Below the pieces are notes generated by a model that did no database searches, was not told the origin of the DNA, and saw only the letters and a list, made by a program, of their open reading frames with translations. From the NCBI RefSeq assembly GCF_017873605.1, contig NZ_JAGGKI010000012.1:62001-126000 (forward strand): 64,000 nucleotides of DNA. The letters are read 5' to 3'. Position numbers and translations under genes: made by a program. Origin of the DNA: Paenibacillus lactis (lineage in GTDB: Bacteria > Bacillota > Bacilli > Paenibacillales > Paenibacillaceae). Below, piece after piece: positions 33,027 to 41,161 of the stretch. How positions within the stretch are numbered: the stretch's first letter is position 1; every line of letters starts with the position of its first letter.

Positions 33027-33398
33027 ATGGCTGAAAAAAATATTTTGGCTTATTTCAAAAGCCCGGAGGAAGCTCAGCATGCCCAGCGCAAGCTGCAGTC
33101 GCTCCGCGTTGCCGATATGTCGATCGACCGCTTCAGCGCCTATCCGGGCGGGGAGCTGAATGGCCCGATGCACCCTTTGACAGGGGATATTACGAGCTTG
33201 ACCTCGATGACGCAGAATTCGGCGCTGTCGAACAGGTCTGCGGGCATCCTTGGCGCGGCTGATCCTTCCGCCAGCGGGATGAGCGATGGGGGGCAGGACG
33301 GAACGCAAGGACGGGATATATTGCTAACCGTCGTTCTCGACGAAGGCATCTTTGACCAGGCGATGCGTCTGATTGAGGAGTCCGGCGGGATGGTGTGA
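33027..33398 (+). CDS. Conserved small protein of unknown function
   Basis: 123 residues; I do not recognise a named family. Residues 1-40 (ILAYFKSPEEAQHAQRKLQSLRVADMSIDRFS) and 98-120 (ILLTVVLDEGIFDQAMRLIEESGG) have a beta-alpha-beta look, like small ferredoxin-like stress-protein modules in which a residue pair signals ligand binding. Between them lies a Gly/Ser/Asp/Met-rich stretch of about 50 residues. No signal peptide or membrane helix. A ribosome binding site (GCAGGTGA) precedes the ATG. It lies alone between two terminators with the next small gene. A general-stress protein related to the 17M type is possible but unproven. Confidence 0.6.
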   Translation: MAEKNILAYFKSPEEAQHAQRKLQSLRVADMSIDRFSAYPGGELNGPMHPLTGDITSLTSMTQNSALSNRSAGILGAADPSASGMSDGGQDGTQGRDILLTVVLDEGIFDQAMRLIEESGGMV

Positions 33399-33455
33399 GC
33401 CGAAGCGTACAAGGTGTAAGGCAAAGAACAACACGTGACAAGGAGAGATGCGCGT

Positions 33456-33641
33456 ATGATGAGACGTGTGAAGAAGGGCAAAATCGCCAGTAAGACGGAA
33501 AAAATGATCGCGCTGCAATCCGCCAAAAATGAGGATGTGGAGTTTTCGGCGATGGCAGCCGATCTTGACGATGTGGAGGCGCTTCGCCGAAGCGAAGCCG
33601 CAGACGAGCGCCAGCTTAAGAAGATCCTAGAAGAAGAATAA
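33456..33641 (+). CDS. Small charged protein of unknown function
   Basis: 61 residues, strongly charged: a Lys/Arg-rich N-terminus (MMRRVKKGKIASKTEKM) followed by an Asp/Glu-rich helical part ending KKILEEE. No membrane segment or known motif. AAGGAGAG lies 8 nt before ATG 33456, and a second ATG follows directly. It is 57 nt after the preceding unknown gene and ends before a terminator, so the two form a small operon. Length and composition are compatible with an RNA- or protein-binding accessory factor, but nothing more specific can be said. Confidence 0.55.
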   Translation: MMRRVKKGKIASKTEKMIALQSAKNEDVEFSAMAADLDDVEALRRSEAADERQLKKILEEE

Positions 33642-33712
33642 TCGGCAAACTTGCAGCTCGGGTACAATATTTTCTTCAAGTGCTGCCGAGGATGCCGATT
33701 CGCCAAGAAAGC

Positions 33713-33767
33713 CAAAGCCCTCTCCCGTTGCTTAGCAAAGCGAGCGGCAGGAAGGGCTTTTTTTTCA
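33713..33767 (+). terminator. Terminator after the small-protein pair
   Basis: AAAGCCCTCTCCC near 33714 pairs with GGAAGGGCTTT ending at 33760 and is followed by at least eight T. Confidence 0.85.
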
Positions 33768-33838
33768 TGATCACAACAAAAGGACTTATGAATGATCAGG
33801 GACCGCTATCTCCCGAGGCAACATTTTATCCACAAATT

Positions 33839-33868
33839 TTGTATAGAGCGTCCTCAATATAGTACAAT
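33839..33868 (+). promoter_or_regulatory. Candidate sigma-A promoter of prmA
   Basis: TTGTAT at 33839-33844, an 18-nt spacer and TACAAT at 33863-33868. The start near 33875 leaves about 29 nt before the prmA start. Confidence 0.55.
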
Positions 33869-33903
33869 GATAGTTATGTACGAATGAGGAGGAACAACTG
33901 TAT

Positions 33904-34881
33904 ATGCTATGGCGTGAATTAACGATACATACCACGGAGGAAGCCGTGGAGATGATTTCCAACTTCCTGCATGAAGCGGGAGCCGGGGGCGTTTCTATTG
34001 AGGAATCCGCCGCAACGAAGAGAAAACGGGACACTTCGTTTGGACAATGGTTCGATGAGATCGTCCCTTTTAACGATATTCCGGAAGGGTGCGCCGTCAT
34101 TAAAGGCTATTTTGACGAGACCGTAATGCTGGAAGAGATCCAAGGGCTTATCGCCCCCCGGGTAGAAGAACTGAAGGAATTCGGAATAGATACAGGCGAT
34201 GTGCGTTATGAGATGAAGACGGTCAACGAGGAAGAGTGGGCTACCGCCTGGAAGCAGTATTTCAAGCCGATCCGGGTGTCGGAGCGCTTGACGATTAAAC
34301 CGACATGGGAGTCCTATTCTCCCGAATCTCCGGAAGAGCGCATTATCGAGCTGGACCCGGGCATGGCATTTGGGACCGGCACGCATCCGACGACAACCTT
34401 GTGCCTGCGCACGCTCGAGAAGGTGATTACAGGCGGCGAAGAGGTCGTTGACGTCGGCACCGGCTCCGGGATCTTGTCGATCGGGGCTGCTTATTTGGGG
34501 GCCTCCCGCATTCTTGCGCTGGATTTGGATCCGGTGGCTGTATCCAGCGCCACGGAGAACGTCCGCCTGAATGGCTTGGAGGACCGGATCACCATCAAGG
34601 AAAGCGATCTGCTCTCTGTCCTGACAGACAGCTCATCGAAGGACGAGCTCGGTGTGGAGCTGCCGGTCCAGGTGGTCGTCGCCAACATTCTGGCTGAGGT
34701 CATCCTGCTGTTTATCAATGATGTCTACAAGGCCTTGAAGCCGGGCGGCATCTATATCGCTTCAGGGATCTTCAAGAACAAGGAAGAGATCGTCGGGAAG
34801 GCGCTTGTTGAAGCCGGCTTTGAGATCGCGGATATCAACCGCGAAGACGACTGGGTTGCTTTCGTAGCGAGGAAGAACTGA
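33904..34881 (+). CDS. prmA: Ribosomal protein L11 methyltransferase
   Basis: 325 residues. The N-terminal substrate-recognition domain (about 1-110) precedes the Rossmann methyltransferase domain with DVGTGSGILSIGAAYLGA near 180 and the NPPF-like position occupied by VVANILAEVI, as in PrmA. It methylates ribosomal protein L11 at lysines and the N-terminus. TGAGGAGGAAC lies upstream of the ATG. Position after the dnaJ region and before rsmE and mtaB matches yqeT in B. subtilis. Confidence 0.96.
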   Translation: MLWRELTIHTTEEAVEMISNFLHEAGAGGVSIEESAATKRKRDTSFGQWFDEIVPFNDIPEGCAVIKGYFDETVMLEEIQGLIAPRVEELKEFGIDTGDVRYEMKTVNEEEWATAWKQYFKPIRVSERLTIKPTWESYSPESPEERIIELDPGMAFGTGTHPTTTLCLRTLEKVITGGEEVVDVGTGSGILSIGAAYLGASRILALDLDPVAVSSATENVRLNGLEDRITIKESDLLSVLTDSSSKDELGVELPVQVVVANILAEVILLFINDVYKALKPGGIYIASGIFKNKEEIVGKALVEAGFEIADINREDDWVAFVARKN

Positions 34882-34883
34882 TT

Positions 34884-35567
34884 ATGGATTTCTTGGATCA
34901 GCTGCTGTATTTCCCGTTGGAGCAACTCCCGTTCTATTTGATTGCGTTAATGATCGCCTTTACCGTGCATGAATTTTCTCATGCTTATTTCGCGAATAAA
35001 TTCGGTGACCCTACCGCTAAGCTGCTGGGCCGGGTAACGCTGAATCCCGCGGTGCACTTTGATTTTCTGGGCATCGTCCTGCTGCTGATTGCCGGATTCG
35101 GCTGGGCAAGACCCGTTCCGGTCAACCGGGAGAACTTCAGCCATCCGCGGCGGATGAGCATCATCGTGGCCGCCGTCGGTCCGCTCAGCAACCTCCTTCT
35201 GGGCATTGTCGGTGCGCTGATTTACGCGGTGCTTTATATATCCGGCGTGATCGATCCGATCGGCATTACGCGGACGGATCAGGCGATTCATATTTTTTTC
35301 AATGTGTTCATCCAGCTGAATTTCTTCTTATGCCTGTTCAATCTGATTCCGCTGCCTCCGCTTGACGGATATCGGATCGTCGAGAATGTGCTGCCGCCTC
35401 GGATCAGCGCCAAGATTCAGCGGTTCGAGCAGTGGTCGATCCTCATATTTCTGCTCATTATCGTGCTGCCAATGCTGCAGAAGTATACCATTGCGCCCCT
35501 TTATCTCGGGGCTCGTGCCTTATCCATCGACGTTCTGAATATATTCATTACATTGTTCGGAGGTTAA
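34884..35567 (+). CDS. Site-2 protease family (M50) membrane metalloprotease
   Basis: 227 residues with about five membrane helices. The zinc motif HEFSH (about 28-32) and a second set NLIPLPPLDGYRI, whose aspartate is a zinc ligand, near 152, define the M50 rhomboid-like site-2 protease group. Members cleave membrane-bound proteins within the bilayer. It begins 2 nt after the prmA stop. The substrate is unknown; the ECF anti-sigma factor of the window is one candidate client of an intramembrane protease, but this gene lacks a PDZ domain. Confidence 0.9.
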   Translation: MDFLDQLLYFPLEQLPFYLIALMIAFTVHEFSHAYFANKFGDPTAKLLGRVTLNPAVHFDFLGIVLLLIAGFGWARPVPVNRENFSHPRRMSIIVAAVGPLSNLLLGIVGALIYAVLYISGVIDPIGITRTDQAIHIFFNVFIQLNFFLCLFNLIPLPPLDGYRIVENVLPPRISAKIQRFEQWSILIFLLIIVLPMLQKYTIAPLYLGARALSIDVLNIFITLFGG

Positions 35568-35650
35568 TTCCTCTTACAATGCTCTGGTCAGTTGCCATGA
35601 AAAGTTGTATCATGATGTTTGGCGATTTTGCAGTTAGGTGAGGATAGAAG

Positions 35651-36421
35651 ATGCAGCGATATTTTGTGACTCCTGCACAGTTTGCGGGAGACCGGGTGGA
35701 AATTACGGGCGATGACGCCCGCCATATTACAAAGGTTATGAGGGGCAAGCTTGGCGACAAGTTCATCGTCAGCGACGGTGAGTCGCGAGAGGCCCTGGTC
35801 GGGATCGAAGAAATGGACGGGGCCTGTGTGCATGCCGCCGTTATCGAGGAACTGGAGATGAAGAACGAGCCGCGTCTGGCCGTAACCATTGCCCAGAGTC
35901 TTCCCAAAGGCGACAAAATGGAAACCGTCATCCAAAAGTGCACGGAGATCGGCGCCGCTTCCTTCGTCCCCTTCCTATCGGAGAGAACGATCGTTCAATA
36001 CGATGCCAAGAAGGAAGGGAAGCGGCTTGCGCGTTGGCGCAAGATCGCTAAAGAAGCAGCCGAGCAGGCGCATCGCAACCGGATTCCTTCCGTGGAGCAG
36101 CCGCTTTCGTGGAAACAATTGCTTGCAACGTTTACGGCCTACGATGCGGTATACTTTTGCTACGAGAAAGAGGAGGGCTCCCAGATCGGGGATGCCTTAA
36201 AGCCTTTTGTAGAACGGGCCCTGCAGGAGCCGCTTTCCCGGGCCAGCCTGCTTTTGGTGGTTGGACCGGAGGGCGGCTTTACCGAGGAGGAATCCCGTGC
36301 GGCCGAGGCGGCAGGGGCTGTTTCCGTCGGATTGGGCCGCAGAATTCTTCGCTGCGAGACGGCCGGCATGGCTGCGCTTGTCTGCGCATTATATGAATCT
36401 GGAGAAATGGGGGGAGTTTGA
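35651..36421 (+). CDS. rsmE: 16S rRNA (uracil-N3) methyltransferase RsmE
   Basis: 256 residues with the N-terminal PUA-like domain and the SPOUT knot at the C-terminus: VGPEGGFTEEE (about 210) and GRRILRCETAG (about 225-240) form the knot. It methylates U1498 of 16S rRNA in the decoding region. GAGG upstream of the ATG. Overlap with the following gene (TTGA) and the order prmA-rsmE-mtaB match B. subtilis yqeT-yqeU-yqeV. Confidence 0.96.
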   Translation: MQRYFVTPAQFAGDRVEITGDDARHITKVMRGKLGDKFIVSDGESREALVGIEEMDGACVHAAVIEELEMKNEPRLAVTIAQSLPKGDKMETVIQKCTEIGAASFVPFLSERTIVQYDAKKEGKRLARWRKIAKEAAEQAHRNRIPSVEQPLSWKQLLATFTAYDAVYFCYEKEEGSQIGDALKPFVERALQEPLSRASLLLVVGPEGGFTEEESRAAEAAGAVSVGLGRRILRCETAGMAALVCALYESGEMGGV

Positions 36422-36423
36422 AT

Positions 36424-37767
36424 ATGCCATCCGTAGCGTTTTATACGTTGGGTTGCAAAGTCAATTTTTACGATACCGAAGCCATTTGGCAATACTTTAA
36501 AAACGAAGGCTACGAGCAGGTGGATTTCGAACAAACCGCTGACGTTTATTTGATTAACACCTGCCATGTTACGAATACCGGGGATAAGAAGAGCCGGCAA
36601 ATGATCCGGCGTGCGGTTCGCCGCAATCCCGAGGCGATTGTTGCCGTAACGGGCTGTTATGCCCAAACCTCGCCCGCTGAAATTCTGGATATTCCGGGCG
36701 TGGATCTTGTCATCGGCAACCAGGACCGTGACAAAATTATGGATTTCATTCATGATATCGAAAAAACGCGCCAGCCGATCAATGCCGTGCGCAATATTAT
36801 GAAGACGAGAGTATTTGAAGAAATGGACGTGCCGGATTTTGCCGAGCGTACGCGTGCATTTCTGAAGATTCAGGACGGGTGCAACAACTTCTGCACATTC
36901 TGCATTATCCCTTGGTCCCGCGGGCTTTCCCGCAGCCGTGATCCGAAGAGCATTATCAAGCAGGCGCACCAGCTGGTGGATGCAGGCTACAAGGAGATTG
37001 TCCTGACAGGAATTCATACTGGCGGATACGGCGACGATCTGGAGAATTACCGGTTGTCCGACCTGCTCTGGGATCTGGACCGGGTGGACGGCCTGGAACG
37101 CATCCGGATCAGCTCGATTGAAGCGAGCCAGATTGATGACAAGATGCTGGATGTGCTGAACCGTTCCAGCAAAATGTGCCGGCACCTGCATATTCCGCTT
37201 CAGGCGGGCGATGATACGGTGCTGAAGCGCATGCGCCGCAAATACACGACAGAAGAATTCTATAACAAGATGGGACTGATCCGTCAGGCGATGCCGGATG
37301 TCGGCATTACGACCGACGTCATTGTCGGCTTCCCTGGTGAAACCGATGAGATGTTCCGTAACGGATACGACCTGATGAAGGCGATCCAGTTCTCGGAAAT
37401 GCATGTGTTCCCATATTCCAAGCGAACGGGCACGCCGGCAGCGCGGATGGAGGATCAGGTGGACGAAGAGGTGAAGAACGCCCGCGTACACGATCTGATC
37501 GACCTTTCGGAGCAGCTGCAGCTTGCTTATGCCGAGCGTTTCGTCGGCCAGGTGCTTGAAGTGATTCCTGAACGCGAGTACAAAGGCGCGCCAAATGGCG
37601 GTAAAATGCAGGGATACAGCGACAACTACTTGCAGCTTGTATTTGATGGAACGCCTGACCTCGAAGGGAAAATGTGCCGCGTGAAGCTGACGAAGGCCGG
37701 CGTGAACGAATGCGAGGGCGAGCTTGTCAGCGTCATGGAGAGCGAGCTTAAGGCTGCCGCCCAATAA
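36424..37767 (+). CDS. mtaB: tRNA threonylcarbamoyladenosine methylthiotransferase MtaB
   Basis: 447 residues. The N-terminal UPF0004 domain carries three cluster cysteines (GCKVN, NTCHV, GCYAQ), the radical SAM domain has CNNFCTFC near residue 152, and a TRAM domain ends the protein. The pattern, including the split between the two clusters, is that of the MtaB/YqeV branch, which adds methylthio to t6A37 of tRNA. ATG 36424 fits the GGGGGAG site; a TTG at 36418 overlapping the rsmE stop is closer to it and less likely. Confidence 0.94.
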   Translation: MPSVAFYTLGCKVNFYDTEAIWQYFKNEGYEQVDFEQTADVYLINTCHVTNTGDKKSRQMIRRAVRRNPEAIVAVTGCYAQTSPAEILDIPGVDLVIGNQDRDKIMDFIHDIEKTRQPINAVRNIMKTRVFEEMDVPDFAERTRAFLKIQDGCNNFCTFCIIPWSRGLSRSRDPKSIIKQAHQLVDAGYKEIVLTGIHTGGYGDDLENYRLSDLLWDLDRVDGLERIRISSIEASQIDDKMLDVLNRSSKMCRHLHIPLQAGDDTVLKRMRRKYTTEEFYNKMGLIRQAMPDVGITTDVIVGFPGETDEMFRNGYDLMKAIQFSEMHVFPYSKRTGTPAARMEDQVDEEVKNARVHDLIDLSEQLQLAYAERFVGQVLEVIPEREYKGAPNGGKMQGYSDNYLQLVFDGTPDLEGKMCRVKLTKAGVNECEGELVSVMESELKAAAQ

Positions 37768-37788
37768 TTCCAATAGCCGCTATATCAG

Positions 37789-37833
37789 ACAAGGATTTCA
37801 TTTCCAGCTATCGGGAAGTGGAATCCTTGTTGT
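37789..37833 (+). terminator. Hairpin after mtaB, weak terminator
   Basis: ACAAGGATTTCATTTCC near 37789 pairs with GGGAAGTGGAATCCTTGT near 37813 (several G-U pairs). The T tract is poor, so partial read-through into the Nudix gene is likely. Confidence 0.55.
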
Positions 37834-37853
37834 ACATGAAGGAGGAAAGGGAC

Positions 37854-38309
37854 ATGGCACGAACGAAATTTTCTGCAGGCGGCGTCGTGTACCGTTATCA
37901 TGCGGGAGCGCTGCAAATCCAGCTCATTTTGGATCGCTACGGGAAACATTCGCTTCCCAAAGGCAAGATGGAAGCCGGCGAAACGATCGAAGAGACCGCT
38001 CTCCGTGAAATCAGAGAGGAGACGGGAATTGTCGGCTCCATTACCTCCCCAGTGGACATTATCGCTTATAAATATCATCATCCCGTATATGGACAAGTCA
38101 ATAAAGAGGTTCATTATTATCTGGTTAAGGCGGAAGGCGGCAGCCTCAAGCCGCAAATCGAGGAAATCAACGGAGTCGATTGGTATGAACCGCTTGCCGC
38201 GTGGAGGAAACAGCGCAGCAACGGGTATAACAATAATGATATTATCCTGCGCAAGGCGCTGAAGCTGCTGAACGTTCCTATTCCACCGGAGGAGGATATC
38301 ACGTTTTAG
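37854..38309 (+). CDS. Nudix hydrolase
   Basis: 151 residues. The Nudix box is complete: GKMEAGETIEETALREIREETGI matches GX5EX7REUXEEXGU. N-terminal FSAGGVVYRY is typical of the MutT/Ap4A-hydrolase side of the family; a house-cleaning role on a nucleoside diphosphate derivative is likely. ATG 37854 is chosen for the GGAGGAAAGGG upstream, over in-frame ATGs at 37818 and 37836. The gene ends 11 nt inside the end of the convergent yqeW, with no terminator. Confidence 0.9.
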   Translation: MARTKFSAGGVVYRYHAGALQIQLILDRYGKHSLPKGKMEAGETIEETALREIREETGIVGSITSPVDIIAYKYHHPVYGQVNKEVHYYLVKAEGGSLKPQIEEINGVDWYEPLAAWRKQRSNGYNNNDIILRKALKLLNVPIPPEEDITF

Positions 38310-39273
38310 ATTGCCGCCTGGTCCAGAACGGCAGGTAGCATAAAGGCAGTGCAAGAAGCGAGCTGAGGACGTTGAATAAGGTCTGGGCATGCGCGATTTG
38401 TCCGGCAGGGTCCACCGCAAGCCAGCCGGAAACGGCGGTCAGCCAGCCGATGAACGGCGCGAACAGAAGCGCCCCGCCGATATTCAGCCCCATATGGGAC
38501 CATGCGACAAAACGGCCGGCGGGCGTGCTGCCCATTGCAGCGATTAAAGCGGTGACGCAGGTGCCGACATTGGCGCCGAGCACGATGGCAACGCCGATCT
38601 CAGGCGGAAGCGAGCCGCCGACGGCCAGACCCATCGCCATTGCGATTACAGCCGCGCTGCTGTGCATGAGCGCAGACAGAATAGCGCCGGCAAGAATACC
38701 CCAAAAAACGCTGCGCGAGGCATGGTCAAGAAACCATTGAAACAGGCCCAGCTCCTGCAGGGTAGGCCCGATGGATTGCATGAATTGGATACCGAGCAGC
38801 ACCAGCGCAAAGCCGGTCACGGCAAGGCATAAATATTGGCCCCGGACAAGCGACATCTGCAATTTATCATGGCCGGAAGGAACGCGCTGGCTGAACAGCA
38901 CAGCCCCTACCCATAGCATGAGCGACAGCACGAGCAGCGGCATGGCGGCCCGTCCGATTTGAAGGCTGATGAGCTCGGTTGTCACCGTCGTCCCGATATT
39001 GGTGCCGAGTATGATCCCGAGGGTTCCGGCGTAGCTTAATAATCCGGCATTCGCAAATCCGATCGCAAGCACCGTAACCGCCGTGCTGCTCTGAAGGAGA
39101 GCCGTGACGGCTGTGCTGGCAGCCATGCCTTTAACGGGCGTAGAGGTCGCGATGCGAAGCCACTTGTGCAGCAGCGGCCCGGCCCAGCGTGAAAGCGCGG
39201 CTTCCATCACCTTCATGCCGAACAGGAACAGAACGAGGCCGTAGCAGATGGGAAACCAGAGTGAGGATAGCAT
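38299..39273 (-). CDS. yqeW: Na/Pi cotransporter family protein (YqeW-like)
   Basis: 324 residues with about eight membrane helices and the twin QSSTAVT-type motifs of the PNaS family: LLQSSTAVTVLA and LMHSSAAVIAMA, together with GTNIGTTVTT and GANVGTCVTALI. The pattern predicts sodium-driven phosphate transport. The start is the ATG complementary to 39271-39273, with AAAGGAG upstream; the ATG 42 codons earlier has no site. In B. subtilis yqeW follows yqeV. It is divergent from the RlmI-like gene and convergent with the Nudix gene. Confidence 0.93.
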   Translation of the reverse strand: MLSSLWFPICYGLVLFLFGMKVMEAALSRWAGPLLHKWLRIATSTPVKGMAASTAVTALLQSSTAVTVLAIGFANAGLLSYAGTLGIILGTNIGTTVTTELISLQIGRAAMPLLVLSLMLWVGAVLFSQRVPSGHDKLQMSLVRGQYLCLAVTGFALVLLGIQFMQSIGPTLQELGLFQWFLDHASRSVFWGILAGAILSALMHSSAAVIAMAMGLAVGGSLPPEIGVAIVLGANVGTCVTALIAAMGSTPAGRFVAWSHMGLNIGGALLFAPFIGWLTAVSGWLAVDPAGQIAHAQTLFNVLSSLLALPLCYLPFWTRRQSKT

Positions 39274-39392
39274 GCGATTCTCCTTTTTTTCGAATTGGGG
39301 ATCGAGGTTTTTGTTAATACGTATATGACCCCGGGCGGACATGCATGCCAATGAATTGCCGCCAGGGATATCACATAAGGAGTGAACTACTA

Positions 39393-40766
39393 GTGCCATC
39401 GGTTATTTTGGAGCGCAGTCGAAAGAAAAGATTGGAGCAGGGACATCCCTGGGTATACAAGAGTGAGATTGCCTCCGTCACGGGCGATCCTGCCCCGGGC
39501 GATTTGGTTTCGGTGCTGAATCATCAGGAGCGGTTTTTGGCGGCCGGCTATTATAACCCGCAATCGCAAATTACGGTGCGGATCGTGTCGCATCAGCCGA
39601 TCGAACGGATGGACGAGGATTTCTTCGCCGCCCGGTTTGAGGAATGCAAAAGACACAGGGAACGGTTTATCGAGGGCGAGAATGCCTACCGTCTCGTTTA
39701 TGGCGAAGCCGACTTTCTCCCTGGGCTGATCGTTGACCGCTTTGCGGACGTGCTGGTCGTGCAGCTGTTAACCTTGGGCATGGACAAGCGCCGCGACCAG
39801 ATCGTCGGCGCGCTTGTCCGGGTCATGCAGCCGAGAGGAATTTATGAGCGCAGCGATGTGTCCGTCCGCGAGCTTGAGGGGCTGGAGCAGCGCAAGGGTC
39901 CGCTGTATGGAGACTGTCCCCGTCACGTCGTCGTTACGGAGAACGGGCTGTCGATCAAGGTGGATACCTGGGAAGGGCAGAAGACCGGCTATTTCTTCGA
40001 CCAGCGTGAAAACCGGGCTTCGATCAAGCCGCTGATGACCGGCTGGGGCATTCGCAGCGGCATTTCGCTTCAAACGATCGAGGAGAACGGAGAGACCAAG
40101 ACCGTGCCGGTTAACAAGAGCGGGAAGGCGGTCAGCTTCCCGTATTGGGACGGCGCGACGGTGCTGGAGTGCTTTTCCCATACCGGGAGCTTCACCCTTC
40201 ATGCCTGTAAGTATGGCGCCAAGAAAGTGACCTGCCTGGATATCTCGGAGCATGCGATTGAGAGCGCGAGGGAAAACGTCGAGCTCAACGGGTTCCAGGA
40301 CCGGGTGGAATTCGTGGTGGATGACGCCTTCCAATACCTGCGCAATCAGGTAAAGGGAGTCGAGGAGCGGCAGCAGCGCGCCCAGGCGGACCAGAAGGTG
40401 GACACGTCCAAGCCGCTAACGGCAGGTGGGGGACGGACCTTTGATGTGGTTATTCTCGATCCGCCGGCCTTTGCCAAAACGAAATCAGCGGTCAAGGGAG
40501 CCTGCCGGGGTTATAAGGACATTAACCTGCACGGCATGAAGCTGGTTAACGAGGGCGGTTATCTGGTGACGGCAAGCTGCTCGTATCATATGCGTCCGGA
40601 TCTGTTCCTGGAGACGATCCAGGAAGCGGCCAGGGATGCCGGCAAGGTGCTGCGGCTGGTGGAGTGGCGCGCCGCGGGCAAGGATCATCCGCAAATTCTG
40701 GGCGTCGATGAGGGACACTATCTGAAATTTGCGGTATTTGAAGTGCGGAGCAAGACGAATCTGTAG
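39393..40766 (+). CDS. Class I SAM-dependent rRNA methyltransferase, RlmI-like
   Basis: 457 residues. An N-terminal PUA domain (HPWVYKSEIASVTGD) and an EEHEE domain (AYRLVYGEADFLPGLIVDRF) lead to the Rossmann domain with TVLECFSHTGSFTLHACKYGA and ILDPPAFAKTKSAVKGACRGYKDIN. RlmI methylates C1962 of 23S rRNA in E. coli; the target here is inferred. About 35 residues are inserted before the first motif (RSGISLQTIEENGETKTVPV) and 25 before the DPPAF motif. GTG 39393 is preferred, with AAGGAGTG 8 nt upstream; an ATG at 39345 has no site. Confidence 0.88.
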   Translation: MPSVILERSRKKRLEQGHPWVYKSEIASVTGDPAPGDLVSVLNHQERFLAAGYYNPQSQITVRIVSHQPIERMDEDFFAARFEECKRHRERFIEGENAYRLVYGEADFLPGLIVDRFADVLVVQLLTLGMDKRRDQIVGALVRVMQPRGIYERSDVSVRELEGLEQRKGPLYGDCPRHVVVTENGLSIKVDTWEGQKTGYFFDQRENRASIKPLMTGWGIRSGISLQTIEENGETKTVPVNKSGKAVSFPYWDGATVLECFSHTGSFTLHACKYGAKKVTCLDISEHAIESARENVELNGFQDRVEFVVDDAFQYLRNQVKGVEERQQRAQADQKVDTSKPLTAGGGRTFDVVILDPPAFAKTKSAVKGACRGYKDINLHGMKLVNEGGYLVTASCSYHMRPDLFLETIQEAARDAGKVLRLVEWRAAGKDHPQILGVDEGHYLKFAVFEVRSKTNL

Positions 40767-40789
40767 GTGATCTTGACATAGAGGAACCG

Positions 40790-40837
40790 GGGCCTGTTTT
40801 AGCGCAGTGAGGAGCTGTGCTGGAACAGGCTCTTTTG
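40790..40837 (+). terminator. Terminator after the RlmI-like gene
   Basis: GCCTGTT at 40792-40798 pairs with AACAGGC at 40824-40830; an inner AGC/GCT pair extends the stem, and CTCTTTTG follows. Confidence 0.65.
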
Positions 40838-41161
40838 TCGTTGCCGTCTCCACTGGGAATACAATCCAAACGTATGTTCCTTCCGCCGCCGCTTATGCTA
40901 TACTATTAATCAGCATCCTGGTGATAGATTCGCAAATTGCGAGGCGATGAACTGAAAACGAAAGGATGCAAGGTAAGGGGAAAAGAGTCTGTAAAAACCG
41001 GATTACATCATTCCCAATAAGACTGGAAACTCCAACAAATGTATACGAAATTTCAATAGATAGCAGGCGCGGATTCTCATGATGGAAGGCAGATTCATAG
41101 AACCATAGGAATTCCCCTGCATGTAAACTGTCGGAAAAGGCGAAGGAGGCTTGAGGCGAAG
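40838..41161 (+). promoter_or_regulatory. addB upstream region with extended -10 promoter
   Basis: TATGCTATACT places TGC before TATACT (40901-40906), an extended -10 promoter with no clear -35 box. The remaining 250 nt before addB hold no gene and no clear structure, so the transcript would have a long leader. Confidence 0.45.
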
